A stretch of 64,000 nt of DNA from Rhabdonatronobacter sediminivivens (GCF_013415485.1 NZ_JACBXS010000023.1:1-64000), one strand, 5' to 3'. Shown: positions 44,771-54,254, numbered from the stretch's first letter. Notes: generated by a model not told the origin, from the letters alone. Program-made: numbers and translations.

Positions 44771-44839
44771 AGCGCCCCCGAGCCGCGCCCACCCGCCCAC
44801 CCTGCGCGCCTCGGGGGCGCTCTGGTGCGCAGGCGCACC
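44771..44839. repeat. G-quadruplex-in-hairpin repeat, copy E, with second hairpin
   Basis: Arms 44771-44788 and 44804-44821 pair at 17 of 18 positions with the same C-C mismatch at position 13 as copy D. The minus strand reads GGGTGGGCGGGTGGG over 44788-44802. A second hairpin (GGTGCGC / GCGCACC) follows at 44824-44839. It lies between scoB and the convergent gamma-glutamylcyclotransferase-like gene. Confidence 0.85.
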
Positions 44840-44888
44840 GGTGAGGCAGGGCGGGTCCGGTCGCGGAAGTGTCAGGCGCGGCGCAGCG

Positions 44889-45452
44889 TCAGCCGCGAAT
44901 CACGGTCGCCGCCAGCCTGCGCAATTGTTCATCGACAAAGCTGCGTTCGGATGGGGTCAGCCGTTGATGGCGGGCATAGGTGGGCGCCGCACGGTCATCG
45001 AGGATCGGTGTGTTCCAGCCGTCGGTTGTGTCGATGAACTCAAGCGCGCCAGCCTCGCCGAATTCGATCAGATAGCCCTGTATGACCACATCCAGGTAGC
45101 TCAGCCGGATCGGGTGTACCGTGTCGGTAAAGCTTTCGGCGGGGATGGCGTAGATCTGCGCGGCCAGATCACGCGCGGTGGAATGGACAAGCTCTGGCCC
45201 CGGGACAGCGTGACGCTGGTAGCCAGCTTCGCGCTGGTCCAGTGCCGCCCAGTCTCCCCTGGGCACGCAGGCCACCAGCCCGTCGATTTCTGCGCCTGGA
45301 TCGGGGATGGCGGTCAGAAAGGTGCGCCCGTGGCTGCGTGAATGGCGCCAGGCCCGGCGCCAGCCACGGATGCGGGCGGGGAATGCCTCGGGGAAGGAAT
45401 GGGTTCGGCGGTTTACCAGGCTGCCGTAGCCAAAGAAGAAAGGATCGCTCAT
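44889..45452 (-). CDS. gamma-glutamylcyclotransferase-fold protein
   Basis: A 187-residue protein beginning MSDPFFFGYGSLVNRRTH, the YGSL motif that defines the GGCT fold's active-site pocket. It has the likely catalytic glutamate in ALDQREAGYQRH. The family includes gamma-glutamyl cyclotransferases and ChaC-like glutathione-degrading enzymes; the exact substrate is unknown. Start at 45452 gives the conserved N-terminus. It is divergent from the gcv operon. Confidence 0.8.
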   Translation of the reverse strand: MSDPFFFGYGSLVNRRTHSFPEAFPARIRGWRRAWRHSRSHGRTFLTAIPDPGAEIDGLVACVPRGDWAALDQREAGYQRHAVPGPELVHSTARDLAAQIYAIPAESFTDTVHPIRLSYLDVVIQGYLIEFGEAGALEFIDTTDGWNTPILDDRAAPTYARHQRLTPSERSFVDEQLRRLAATVIRG

Positions 45453-45550
45453 GCCGCGCAGTCTGTCCCTGCAGCGCGCGAAAGGCAAGGCTGACACCCA
45501 GGCAGAAATCCTCTTGTCAGGATACCAAGGTATACGTTAGCGTCCCCATG

Positions 45551-45706
45551 TGTTCGGGAGACACTGGCGCATCGCCGTCAGGGCCGAAGGAGCAACCGCC
45601 CCGGTAAACTCTCAGGCAAAAGGACCGAACACGCCGATACGCTCTGGAGAGTGGCGCCCGCGCGCGCCCGCCGAAGGGATAACGATCTCAGGCGACAGGA
45701 CAGAGG
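45551..45706 (+). promoter_or_regulatory. tandem glycine riboswitch
   Basis: Two consecutive glycine aptamers precede gcvT. The first runs from TGTTCGGGAGA (45551) through GCCGAAGGAGCAA and CTCTCAGGCAAAAGGACCGAACA (P1: TGTTCGG with CCGAACA). The second runs from GCTCTGGAGAG (45641) through GCCGAAGGGATAACGATCTCAGGCGACAGGACAGAG (P1: CTCTG with CAGAG). Conserved GGAGA, GCCGAAGG and CTCAGGC(A/G)(A/C)(A)AGGAC elements occur in both. Glycine binding normally switches on gcv expression. The leader after aptamer II is about 70 bases. A weak -35 TTGTCA lies at 45514-45519. Confidence 0.95.
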
Positions 45707-45778
45707 GGGCACTGGACCGGCGGGCCTTGCCCGTCATGGCGGTGCCGGATGTCCGGCCGAGGCAGACAAGGGGGCGGC

Positions 45779-46909
45779 ATGGCTGAAGGTGGTCAGAACG
45801 GGGATTTGCAGCGCACGGTCCTGCATGACCTGCATCTGGATCTGGGCGCGAAGATGGTCCCTTTTGCGGGCTATGCGATGCCGGTGCAATACAAGCCCGG
45901 CGTAATGGCCGAGCATCTGCACACGCGCGCCCAGGCCGGGCTGTTCGATGTCAGCCATATGGGGCAGGTGATCCTGCGTGGTGAGGCCGCGGCGGCGGCG
46001 CTTGAGCGGCTGGTGCCGGTCGATCTGCAGGGGCTGGCCGAAGGACGCCAGCGCTATGCCATGTTCACCGATGAGCGGGGCGGGATTCTGGATGACCTGA
46101 TGGTGGCCAATCGGGGCGATCATCTGTTCCTGGTGGTCAATGCCGCGTGCAAGGAGGCCGACATTGCCCATATGCGCGCGCATATGGACGGGGTGACGGT
46201 CACGCCGGTGACCGATCGCGCCCTGATCGCCCTGCAGGGGCCACTGGCCGAAGCCGCACTGGCCGCGCTGGTTCCTGGTGTGGCTGCCATGCGGTTCATG
46301 GATGTGGCAACGTATGACTGGGACGGCGCGGCGCTCTGGGTCTCGCGCTCGGGCTATACGGGTGAGGACGGGTTCGAGATCTCGGTCCCTGAACCCTGCG
46401 CCGGGGCCTTTGCCCGCGCCCTGCTGGCCCGCCCCGAGGTGGCGCCCATTGGCCTGGGCGCACGCGACAGCCTGCGGCTGGAGGCGGGGCTGTGCCTTTA
46501 CGGCAACGATATCACCCGCGACACAACGCCGGTGGAGGCCGCTCTGGGCTGGGCCATCCAGAAGGTCCGCCGCCGGGGCGGGGCGCGCGAAGGCGGGTTC
46601 CCCGGCGCCGATGTGATCCTGCGCCAACTTGAAACGGGACCAGAGCGCCGCCGCGTGGGTCTGCGCCCCGAAGGCCGTGCACCGATGCGCGCGGGAACGC
46701 AGCTTTTCGCCGATGACACGGCGGACACGCCGGTCGGCACCGTCACCTCGGGCGCCTATGGCCCCAGCATCGAGGCGCCCATGTCCATGGGCTATCTGCC
46801 GGCCGCGCTCAGCGCCACAGGCACACAGGTTTTCGGCGAATTGCGCGGCAAGCGCCACCCGGCGCGGGTGGTTGACCTGCCCTTCCGCCCTGCCGGATAC
46901 AGGAAATAG
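45779..46909 (+). CDS. gcvT: glycine cleavage system T protein (aminomethyltransferase)
   Basis: Transfers the aminomethyl carbon from lipoyl-GcvH to tetrahydrofolate, releasing ammonia. The 376-residue protein has FAGYAMPVQYKPGVMAEHLH, LFDVSHMGQ, SRSGYTGEDGFEI and GLGARDSLRLEAGLCLYGND, all typical of GcvT. An AAGGGGG ribosome-binding site 6 bases before the ATG at 45779 fixes the start; a further frame upstream lies in the riboswitch leader. First gene of gcvT-gcvH-unknown-gcvP. Confidence 0.95.
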   Translation: MAEGGQNGDLQRTVLHDLHLDLGAKMVPFAGYAMPVQYKPGVMAEHLHTRAQAGLFDVSHMGQVILRGEAAAAALERLVPVDLQGLAEGRQRYAMFTDERGGILDDLMVANRGDHLFLVVNAACKEADIAHMRAHMDGVTVTPVTDRALIALQGPLAEAALAALVPGVAAMRFMDVATYDWDGAALWVSRSGYTGEDGFEISVPEPCAGAFARALLARPEVAPIGLGARDSLRLEAGLCLYGNDITRDTTPVEAALGWAIQKVRRRGGAREGGFPGADVILRQLETGPERRRVGLRPEGRAPMRAGTQLFADDTADTPVGTVTSGAYGPSIEAPMSMGYLPAALSATGTQVFGELRGKRHPARVVDLPFRPAGYRK

Positions 46910-46941
46910 GCAACAGCACAAGTGCAGAGGGAGCGCGTGCA

Positions 46942-47301
46942 ATGAAATACACCGAGGAACACGAATGGCTGCGGGTCGAAGGCGATCTGGTGGTGGTGGG
47001 CATCACCGAACATGCTGCCGAACAGCTGGGTGATGTGGTGTTCGTGGAACTGCCCGAACTGGAAACCCAGGTCGCGAAGGGCGATGAGGTCTGCGTGATC
47101 GAATCGGTCAAGGCCGCCTCCGATATCCTGGCCCCCTGCGACGGGGAGATCGTCGCCGTCAACGATGCCTTGTCCGACGCCCCCGGCATGGTCAACGATG
47201 ACCCGCAGGGCGATGCCTGGTTCTTCAAGATGAAGCTTGATGACATGAGCGTCCTGGACGATTTCATGTCCGAGGATGAGTACAAGGCTTTCATCGGCTG
47301 A
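46942..47301 (+). CDS. gcvH: glycine cleavage system H protein
   Basis: Lipoyl carrier that shuttles the aminomethyl group between P, T and L proteins. The 119-residue protein has the family start KYTEEHEWLRVEGD and the lipoylation lysine Lys57 in VIESVKAASDI, followed by PCDGEIVAVNDAL and WFFKMKL. It lies 32 bases after gcvT and ends one base before the start of a small unknown gene. Confidence 0.96.
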   Translation: MKYTEEHEWLRVEGDLVVVGITEHAAEQLGDVVFVELPELETQVAKGDEVCVIESVKAASDILAPCDGEIVAVNDALSDAPGMVNDDPQGDAWFFKMKLDDMSVLDDFMSEDEYKAFIG

Positions 47302-47302
47302 C

Positions 47303-47638
47303 ATGTTGCGGCGGGTCCACATACGCGGCCAGCGCGGTCGATGGGTGGCCGAGGTAGAAGGACGCATGTTGGGCGTCCTTCACCACCTGCACCGGCAGGG
47401 ACGGGATGGATACAGCGCCGAGATTTTCCCCGAACACCTGAACCAGAAGCGGTTTCAGGAACTCGTCGCGGCTCTGGAGGGAAATGATCTGGTTGTCATT
47501 CAGCGCGACCGTGACGCGCAAACCTTGGCCCGCGACGGATATGTCGGGGTCTTCAGGTTCACTGATCTGAACATTGACACAGAAAATCTCCGCCTGACGC
47601 TGCGCTTTACCGAGAAATACGCGGACCCTCAAAGGTAA
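47303..47638 (+). CDS. unknown small protein inside the gcv operon
   Basis: A 111-residue basic protein fitted tightly between gcvH (1 base before the ATG) and gcvP (4 bases after the stop), same strand. I recognise no family. It starts [20 protein letters not shown], looks alpha/beta, has no signal peptide, membrane segment or cysteine, and has many Arg, Gln and His. Codon use is unlike its neighbours: ATA, CGA, AGG, ACA, GTA and several GGA codons appear, and third-position GC is lower. The position suggests co-expression with the glycine cleavage system under the riboswitch. A frame on the opposite strand exists but fits the spacing worse. Confidence 0.65.
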   Translation: MLRRVHIRGQRGRWVAEVEGRMLGVLHHLHRQGRDGYSAEIFPEHLNQKRFQELVAALEGNDLVVIQRDRDAQTLARDGYVGVFRFTDLNIDTENLRLTLRFTEKYADPQR

Positions 47639-47642
47639 CCCC

Positions 47643-50477
47643 ATGACCTACAGCACCTACAACCCCTATGACTTCGCCAACCGCCGTCATATCGGCCCCT
47701 CGCCATCCGAGATGGAGGCGATGCTGCAGGCGCTGGGCGTGGCATCATTGGAGGAGTTGATTGACCAGACGGTGCCGCAGGGCATACGCCAGGACAAGCC
47801 CCTGAGCTGGGCGCCGCTGTCCGAGGGCGAGATGCTGGCGCATCTGCGCAAGGCGGCGGGGGGAAACAAGGTGCTGACCTCGCTCATCGGGCAGGGGTAT
47901 TACGGCACGGTCACTCCGCCGGCGATCCAGCGCAACGTCCTGGAAAACCCGGGCTGGTATACGGCCTATACCCCCTATCAGCCGGAAATCGCCCAGGGGC
48001 GGCTGGAGGCCCTGCTGAACTTCCAGACCATGGTGGCGGACCTGACCGGGCTGCCGATCGCCAATGCCTCGCTGCTGGACGAATCCACCGCCTGCGCCGA
48101 GGCGATGGTGATGGCAAAGCGGGTGGCAAAGTCCAAGGCTGCGGCGTTCTTTGTGGATGAAAACTGCCACCCGCAGAATATCGCCGTGATGCAGACCCGG
48201 GCCGCGCCGCTGGGGATCAAGGTGGTTGTCGGCCGCCCTGATGCGCTGGACCCCGCAGCGGTCTTTGGCGCGATCTTCCAGTATCCCGGGACCTATGGCG
48301 ATGTGGTGGATTACACCGGCAGCATCACCGCGCTGCATGAGGCAAAGGCCGTGGCGATTCTGGCCACGGACCTGCTGGCGCTGACCATGCTGCGAGAGCC
48401 GGGCGCCATGAGGGCGGATATCGCCGTGGGGTCTGCGCAGCGCTTTGGCGTGCCCATGGGCTATGGCGGCCCGCATGCGGCCTTCATGTCCTGCCGGGAT
48501 GATTACAAGCGTTCCATGCCCGGGCGGATCGTTGGCGTCAGCATCGACGCGCGCGGCAACCCGGCCTACCGGCTGGCACTGCAGACACGAGAGCAACATA
48601 TCCGGCGCGAGAAGGCCACCAGCAATGTCTGTACGGCGCAGGCGCTGCTGGCCGTTATGGCCTCCATGTACGCCGTATTCCATGGACCCGAAGGCTTGCG
48701 CGCCATCGCCGAACGGGTCCACGGACTGACCGAGCGGCTGCACCGCGCGCTGCGCGCGGCCGGGGCGAAAGTCCTGACCGAGGCGTTCTTCGATACCATC
48801 ACGGTCGAGGTCGGCGTGGGCCAGGCTGGCATCCTGGCCGCCGCGCGTCTGGAAGGGCTGAACCTGCGCCGTGTCGGCACGGACCGGGTGGGCATCAGCC
48901 TGGACGAGACCTGTGACGAACGGGTCTGCATGCGCGTCTTGCGCGCCTTTGGCATAGATGGGGTTCCGCCGCACCGTGAACGGCTGGGCTTTCCGCAGCC
49001 GATGCTGCGCGATGTCGATTACCTGACCCATCCGGTGTTCCACATGAACCGGGCGGAAACCGAGATGATGCGCTACATGCGCCGTCTGGCCGACCGCGAT
49101 CTGGCGCTGGACCGGGCGATGATCCCGCTGGGGTCCTGCACCATGAAGCTCAATGCCGCGGCCGAGATGCTGCCCATCACCTGGCCCGAGTTTGCAAACC
49201 TCCACCCGTTCGCTCCCGCGGACCAGGCACAGGGCTATGCCGAGGTGATCGACGATCTGGCGGCGAAGCTGTGCGAGATCACCGGCTATGACGCCATGTC
49301 CATGCAGCCCAACTCGGGCGCGCAGGGGGAATATGCGGGGTTGCTGACCATTCAGGCCTGGCACCGCAGCCGGGGCGAGGGCGCGCGGGATATCTGTCTG
49401 ATCCCAATGTCGGCCCATGGCACCAACCCGGCCAGCGCCCAGATGTGCGGCATGAAGGTTGTGGCGGTCAAATCCGCGCCCAACGGTGATATCGACCTGG
49501 ATGATTTCCGCGACAAGGCGGCGTCGGCGGGCGACCGGCTGGCGGCCTGCATGATCACCTATCCCAGCACGCATGGCGTGTTCGAGGAAACCGTGCGGGA
49601 GGTCTGCAAGATCACCCATGACCACGGCGGGCAGGTCTATATCGACGGGGCGAATCTGAACGCCATGGTCGGGCTGGTCAAACCGGGCGAGATCGGCGGC
49701 GATGTTAGCCACCTGAACCTGCACAAGACCTTTGCCATCCCCCATGGCGGTGGCGGCCCGGGGATGGGGCCGATCGGGGTTGGGGCGCATCTGGCGCCCT
49801 TCCTGCCCGGCCACCCGGAGACCGGCGGCGCCGAAGGACCGGTTTCGGCCGCGCCCTTCGGCTCGGCCTCGATCCTGCTGATCTCTTGGGCGTACTGCGT
49901 GATGATGGGGGGTGCGGGGCTGACACAGGCGACGCGGGTTGCGATCCTGAACGCGAACTATATCGCTGCGCGGCTGAAGGGTGCCTATGAGGTGCTGTTC
50001 ATGGGCAACCGGGGGCGGGTGGCGCATGAGTGCATTCTGGACACGCGGCCATTTGCCAAGGCCGGGATCACCGTGGATGATATTGCCAAGCGGCTGATCG
50101 ACAACGGGTTCCACGCGCCGACCATGAGCTGGCCCGTGGCGGGCACGCTGATGGTGGAGCCGACCGAGAGCGAGACCAAGGCCGAGATCGACCGCTTTGT
50201 GACCGCGATGCTGGCCATCCGCGCGGAGATCGCGGCGGTGGAAGCGGGCGAGATCGACGCCGCCAACAACCCGCTGAAGCGTGCGCCGCATACGGTCGAG
50301 GATCTGGTGGCGAAATGGGATCGGCCCTACAGCCGCGAACAGGGGTGCTTTCCACCCGCCAGTTTCCGGACAGACAAGTACTGGCCTCCGGTGGGGCGGG
50401 TGGACAATGTCTATGGCGACCGCAACCTGGTCTGCACATGCCCGCCGATGGAGGATTACGCCGAAGCGGCAGAATAG
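47643..50477 (+). CDS. gcvP: glycine dehydrogenase (decarboxylating), P protein
   Basis: PLP enzyme that decarboxylates glycine and passes the aminomethyl group to GcvH. The 944-residue protein is the single-chain (fused P1/P2) form: an N-terminal half with [14 protein letters not shown] and [13 protein letters not shown], and a C-terminal half with the PLP lysine Lys695 in [25 protein letters not shown] lies just before the start and overlaps the end of the unknown gene. Last gene of the operon; several hairpins follow. Confidence 0.97.
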   Translation: MTYSTYNPYDFANRRHIGPSPSEMEAMLQALGVASLEELIDQTVPQGIRQDKPLSWAPLSEGEMLAHLRKAAGGNKVLTSLIGQGYYGTVTPPAIQRNVLENPGWYTAYTPYQPEIAQGRLEALLNFQTMVADLTGLPIANASLLDESTACAEAMVMAKRVAKSKAAAFFVDENCHPQNIAVMQTRAAPLGIKVVVGRPDALDPAAVFGAIFQYPGTYGDVVDYTGSITALHEAKAVAILATDLLALTMLREPGAMRADIAVGSAQRFGVPMGYGGPHAAFMSCRDDYKRSMPGRIVGVSIDARGNPAYRLALQTREQHIRREKATSNVCTAQALLAVMASMYAVFHGPEGLRAIAERVHGLTERLHRALRAAGAKVLTEAFFDTITVEVGVGQAGILAAARLEGLNLRRVGTDRVGISLDETCDERVCMRVLRAFGIDGVPPHRERLGFPQPMLRDVDYLTHPVFHMNRAETEMMRYMRRLADRDLALDRAMIPLGSCTMKLNAAAEMLPITWPEFANLHPFAPADQAQGYAEVIDDLAAKLCEITGYDAMSMQPNSGAQGEYAGLLTIQAWHRSRGEGARDICLIPMSAHGTNPASAQMCGMKVVAVKSAPNGDIDLDDFRDKAASAGDRLAACMITYPSTHGVFEETVREVCKITHDHGGQVYIDGANLNAMVGLVKPGEIGGDVSHLNLHKTFAIPHGGGGPGMGPIGVGAHLAPFLPGHPETGGAEGPVSAAPFGSASILLISWAYCVMMGGAGLTQATRVAILNANYIAARLKGAYEVLFMGNRGRVAHECILDTRPFAKAGITVDDIAKRLIDNGFHAPTMSWPVAGTLMVEPTESETKAEIDRFVTAMLAIRAEIAAVEAGEIDAANNPLKRAPHTVEDLVAKWDRPYSREQGCFPPASFRTDKYWPPVGRVDNVYGDRNLVCTCPPMEDYAEAAE

Positions 50478-50481
50478 GGCG

Positions 50482-50565
50482 GGGCGGGCTCCCGCCCGAA
50501 GCGCACGGATTGAAAATCCGCGCCCTTCGGTTGGGCCGGGCCGCGCGCCCTGACGGGCGCGCGGC
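50482..50565. terminator. stack of three hairpins after gcvP
   Basis: Three inverted repeats in a row: GGGCGGG/CCCGCCC (50482-50497), an imperfect 13-bp pair around CGGATTGAAAATCCG (50498-50528), and an 11-bp perfect stem with TGAC loop (50540-50565). They lie between convergent gcvP and the DsrE-like gene and probably end both transcripts. The ATTGAAAATCCGCGC part resembles ATTGACAATCCGCGC at about 40244, upstream of topA. Confidence 0.6.
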
Positions 50566-50723
50566 GGCAGGCGCACAGACCTTGCCTTGCTGCAAGTCAG
50601 TTGTACCGGGCTTCTTGCCGACGGGGAGATTGACCGCGTGCCGGGTCGTAGGTCCTGATAGCGTATCCGAAGCGGCAGGGCGGCACGTGACCCAGGGTCA
50701 CATGCCGCGACCCGGAAAAGCAA

Positions 50724-51170
50724 TCAGAAGGACCAGACCCGTGTGCCTTCACCCAGCATGGCCGCGGCCATGGCGGGCGGTTGGGCAACGCCCACACCTT
50801 CGATCAGGACGCTCTCATCGGCGCCCAGCCCTGGCAGGTAGATGGCGCAGACCTCGACCGTGGCGCCACGGTCCATAAGCATCTGCAGCATTCCCTGAGG
50901 GCTCATGTCGCGCGGGGGTTGCGGGGCGGTGGCTGTTTCGGGGGCCTCGGCCAGGGCAATGTCACCACCGGGGCCACAAAGGAGTATCCGTGTTTCGGCC
51001 CCCTGTTCCATGGCCTGGGTCGTCAGCACCATCGCCATGAGCTGGGTCTGTGCGTTTTCGCTGGTCACGACGGTGACCAGAGGCATGGAATCCTCGGCGA
51101 TCGAGGGGGTGGCGAAGGCGGTGGCCGTGGCCAGGGCAGCCGCTGCGACTGTGAGCTTGTTCGAAATCAT
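50724..51170 (-). CDS. periplasmic DsrE-like protein
   Basis: A 148-residue protein with a signal peptide ending near residue 25 (ATPSIA|ED) and a DsrE/DsrF-like fold: PLVTVVTSENAQTQLMAMVLTTQAMEQG, then ILLCGPGGDIALAE and a second segment MLQMLMDRGATVEVCAIYLPGLG. DsrE-family proteins often handle sulfur via a cysteine; candidates here are Cys in LLCGPG and VEVCAI. Function unknown. A strong GGAGGT precedes the ATG. It is followed by gcvP in convergent orientation. Confidence 0.75.
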   Translation of the reverse strand: MISNKLTVAAAALATATAFATPSIAEDSMPLVTVVTSENAQTQLMAMVLTTQAMEQGAETRILLCGPGGDIALAEAPETATAPQPPRDMSPQGMLQMLMDRGATVEVCAIYLPGLGADESVLIEGVGVAQPPAMAAAMLGEGTRVWSF

Positions 51171-51312
51171 CGTGACCTCCGTGTGGGTTGGTGGATCGCC
51201 CCGGAGTCATGATGGAAATGTTCAGAAATTCAAATAAGACATTATGACGCGACCACAGCAATGGCCGCAAAGCCGGGGGCCTGCGTGGCCCCCGGCAATC
51301 CCTGCAGCACAT

Positions 51313-52098
51313 TCAGTGCAGGCGCAGGACCCGCGCCACGCCCAGAGTGACGCTGAACTGATCGCGCGACCCTTGCCGGGCGATGGGCGAACGGCCGGCA
51401 TCGCCGATCAGCCGATCATACCCGACAGAGCCAAGAATGGCCCAGTCCTGGTTCAGCTCATAGACGGCGCGCAGCCCCACGCCTGCGGAATGGAATCCCG
51501 AGCCCGGAGTGAATGCGGCCAGCCCCGAGTCGGCAGACTCGGCGCCGGTCACGCCGAAATACTGGCGCATGTAGCCGCCATCGGCAAAGCCGACCCTTGG
51601 GCCTGCAGCCAGGGTCAGACCGTCGACCGGGCGCAGGAACATGTCGATCCCGGCCTCGCCGACCCAGCCGCGATGGCCGGTCACTCCGTGACGAAGATCC
51701 AGATAGATCTGGAACTCGCGCGTCTTGTGATAGATACCGCCGCCCAGTTCCAGGGCGGTGCTCAGATCCTCAAGCCCCTGTAATTCGGGGTTGTCGCTTG
51801 CCTTGCGGGCGCTGAGCACCCGCAGCGAGCCGCGAAAACCAGTGCCATCCCGGTCGAACCAGCCGTCGGATTCGGACAGCGTCACCCCACCCAGACGCAG
51901 GTTCTGGAGCTGAAAGATGGCGCCCGGGCGGGCAGTGTAGCTATCCGCGCCAGGATAGCTGGGGGCGATTACCGCCTGAGGGCCAAGGCCAAAGGCCAGC
52001 CGGGGGCTTTCGGCAAGGGCCATGGGGGCTGCGGCGAAAACGGCTGCGGACACAACGGCGGCACGAAGTGCATGGCGCAGAGATGACAGGTATCGCAT
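51313..52098 (-). CDS. MipA/OmpV-family outer membrane protein
   Basis: A 261-residue protein with a signal peptide of about 29 residues (AAPMALA|ES), followed by alternating beta-strand pattern and MipA-like features: FGLGPQAVIAPSYPGADSYTARPGAIFQ and a C-terminal half with LRAVYELNQDWAILGSVGYDRLIGDAGRSPI, ending in a strand. Such proteins form an outer-membrane barrel; MipA itself binds murein enzymes in E. coli, but many members have unknown roles. It stands alone between the DsrE-like gene and the peptide transporter. Confidence 0.8.
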   Translation of the reverse strand: MRYLSSLRHALRAAVVSAAVFAAAPMALAESPRLAFGLGPQAVIAPSYPGADSYTARPGAIFQLQNLRLGGVTLSESDGWFDRDGTGFRGSLRVLSARKASDNPELQGLEDLSTALELGGGIYHKTREFQIYLDLRHGVTGHRGWVGEAGIDMFLRPVDGLTLAAGPRVGFADGGYMRQYFGVTGAESADSGLAAFTPGSGFHSAGVGLRAVYELNQDWAILGSVGYDRLIGDAGRSPIARQGSRDQFSVTLGVARVLRLH

Positions 52099-52259
52099 GA
52101 TTCTGAGTGATCCCTTGGGTAATCGCGTGGGTATGCCCGCTCCTAGGCCCGAGAGCCTGCCGTGGTCAATTCACATGGTCCGGGACGGGCGCAATGCCAC
52201 CATGCATGGGTTTCGCTGCAACACCCTTCCCACAGTTGACTGGCCCACGGCCTCCTGGC

Positions 52260-53189
52260 CTAGCGGCCCCGGATACGCGGATCCAGCGCGTCGCGCAGCC
52301 CGTCTCCGATGTAATTCACGCTCAGCACGGTCAGAGAGATCAAGACCCCCGGCCAGACCACACGCGCGGGATACTGTTCGATCCAGTCGCGGCCGTCATA
52401 GAGAATGCGCCCCCAGGTGGGAAAATCCGGCGGGAAGCCAAGGCCGAGGAAGGACAGCGCTGATTCGGTGATGATGGCCGAAGCGATGCCCAGCGTGGCC
52501 GAGACCATGATCGGAGACATGACATTGGGCAGGATGTGGCGGGTACTGATACGCCGTGCAGGCGTGCCGATGGAGCGTGCGGCCAGCACGAACTCGCGTT
52601 CCTTCAGCGCCAGAACATCCCCGCGCACGATTCGCGCGGTCTGCATCCAGCTGGTCACGGCAATGGCCACGACAATCAGCGCGAACACGCCCGCAGCCTG
52701 GCCAAAGGCGCCCTCCAGCGGATCCCGGAAAAGGGTGACCAGAATCAGCAGCAGCGGCAGCAGCGGCAGCGCCAGAAACAGGTCTGTCACCCGCATCAGC
52801 GGGCCGTCCATGAGCTTGAAATACCCGGCCAGCACACCGATCAGCGTGCCCAGCACCAGCCCCAGCAGCATGGCGGTCAGGCCCACGGCCACGGAAATGC
52901 GCCCCCCGTACATCATCCGGGCCAGAAGGTCGCGGCCCAGCTGGTCGGTGCCCATGGGGTGGGCCCAGCTTGATCCCTGGTTGCGTGAGCGGATATCGAT
53001 CAGGCCGGGATCAACCTGCCAGACCCAGGGCCCCGCAAAGACGAACAGCAGGATCGAGATGAAGACGAACATCCCGGCCATGGCGCCCTTGTGAGACTTG
53101 AACTGATCCCAGACATCCCACCACTGGTTGCGCGGCGGGCGCAGGTCGTGGACGTCCTCGGCGGCGGTGACGGGGGTGGTGTCAGTCAT
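52260..53189 (-). CDS. oligopeptide ABC transporter permease, DppC/OppC type
   Basis: Inner-membrane subunit of a dipeptide/oligopeptide importer. The 309-residue protein has about six helices, an extended N-terminal segment typical of the OppC group, the HPMGTDQLGRDLLARMMYGGRIS motif, and the EAA-loop AARSIGTPARRISTRHILPNV that contacts the ATPases. The ATG at 53189 overlaps the end of the partner permease by 8 bases. It is the last gene of the D-F-A-B-C operon. Confidence 0.92.
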   Translation of the reverse strand: MTDTTPVTAAEDVHDLRPPRNQWWDVWDQFKSHKGAMAGMFVFISILLFVFAGPWVWQVDPGLIDIRSRNQGSSWAHPMGTDQLGRDLLARMMYGGRISVAVGLTAMLLGLVLGTLIGVLAGYFKLMDGPLMRVTDLFLALPLLPLLLILVTLFRDPLEGAFGQAAGVFALIVVAIAVTSWMQTARIVRGDVLALKEREFVLAARSIGTPARRISTRHILPNVMSPIMVSATLGIASAIITESALSFLGLGFPPDFPTWGRILYDGRDWIEQYPARVVWPGVLISLTVLSVNYIGDGLRDALDPRIRGR

Positions 53190-54189
53190 AGCGGATCCTC
53201 GGGTCAAGGATGCCGTAAAGCACGTCGGCGATCAGGTTGAAGAGCACGATCAGGATCGCAAAGATGAAGGTGATGGTCTGGACCATGGGCCAGTCACTGA
53301 CATAGATCGCCCGGATCAGCGCATCGCCCAGACCGTTCACGCGGAAGATCTGTTCGGTGATGATGGCGCCGGTGAACACGGTGGGGATGCCGATGGCGAT
53401 GACGGTGACGACCGGGATCATGGAATTGCGCAGCACATGGACCAGCAGCACGGTCTTTTCGGCCATGCCCTTGGCGCGCGCGGTGCGCACATAATCCTGA
53501 TTGAGGTTATCGAGCATGGAGGCGCGCATGAAGCGGCTGATCTGGCTGGCGTTGAACAGCGCCAGCACCGCAACCGGCATGGCGATCTGGCGGACCTGGA
53601 ACAGGAAGCTGTCCCAGTCACGCACCCGGTGCGTGGTGTCGTACATGGACGGGAACCAGCCCAGCCAGACCGAGAAAATCAGGATGAACACCACGCCGGT
53701 AAAGAATGTGGGCACCGAAAAACCGACCATGGAGACGAATGTCCCGGTCTGATCGAACCAGGAATACTGCTTGTAGGCGGAAATCACCCCGATGGGGACG
53801 GCGATCAGAATGCCGAACAGATAGCCCAGCCCCACGACCCACAGCGTCTGCGGAATGCGCTGCACGATGATATCGCCCACCGGCGACCGGGTCTGCCAGG
53901 ACAGGATGCGCGGGCCCTCCACGGCGACGTTCCAGCCGGTGGCATTGGCCAGCATATGCGATGGCTCGATGATCACCATCATATGCAGCCACTTGAAATA
54001 CCGCACCAGCACTGGATCGCCCAGGCCAAGCGCCGCGCGGATCTGTTCGCGGACTTCCAGCGGGATGGTCAGCGGCAGGCTGCCGGTCGGATCACCCGGC
54101 GCCATGTCCAGCATCAGGAAAACGATCAGGCTGATGACCAGAACCGTGGGCACGGCGAAGGCCAGGCGGCGGAGGGTATAGGTAAACAT
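53182..54189 (-). CDS. oligopeptide ABC transporter permease, DppB/OppB type
   Basis: A 335-residue inner-membrane subunit with a typical OppB N-terminus MFTYTLRRLAFAVPTVLVIS and PGDPTG segment, six helices, and an EAA loop TARAKGMAEKTVLLVHVLRN. The insertion between helices 1 and 2 is long. ATG at 54189 gives the family N-terminus. A GC hairpin lies in the 80-base gap between this gene and the binding-protein gene upstream. Confidence 0.92.
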   Translation of the reverse strand: MFTYTLRRLAFAVPTVLVISLIVFLMLDMAPGDPTGSLPLTIPLEVREQIRAALGLGDPVLVRYFKWLHMMVIIEPSHMLANATGWNVAVEGPRILSWQTRSPVGDIIVQRIPQTLWVVGLGYLFGILIAVPIGVISAYKQYSWFDQTGTFVSMVGFSVPTFFTGVVFILIFSVWLGWFPSMYDTTHRVRDWDSFLFQVRQIAMPVAVLALFNASQISRFMRASMLDNLNQDYVRTARAKGMAEKTVLLVHVLRNSMIPVVTVIAIGIPTVFTGAIITEQIFRVNGLGDALIRAIYVSDWPMVQTITFIFAILIVLFNLIADVLYGILDPRIRYD

Positions 54190-54226
54190 GCAGCGAAGCC
54201 CCGCGGCTTGAGCGGTCATTCGAGGG

Positions 54227-54254
54227 GCCCACCCCGGTCAAAACCGGGGCGGGC
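54227..54254. terminator. intercistronic hairpin after the binding-protein gene
   Basis: GCCC-A-CCCCGGT pairs with ACCGGGG-C-GGGC around a four-base CAAA loop, 11 base pairs with one mismatch. Without a T run on the minus strand it probably protects or attenuates the mRNA so that the binding protein is made in excess over the permeases. Confidence 0.6.

Noticed and set aside
47291-47644. 117-codon frame on minus between gcvH and gcvP
   Set aside because: The plus-strand frame fits the operon spacing exactly and has better boundaries; the minus frame overlaps the gcvP start and has no separate support.
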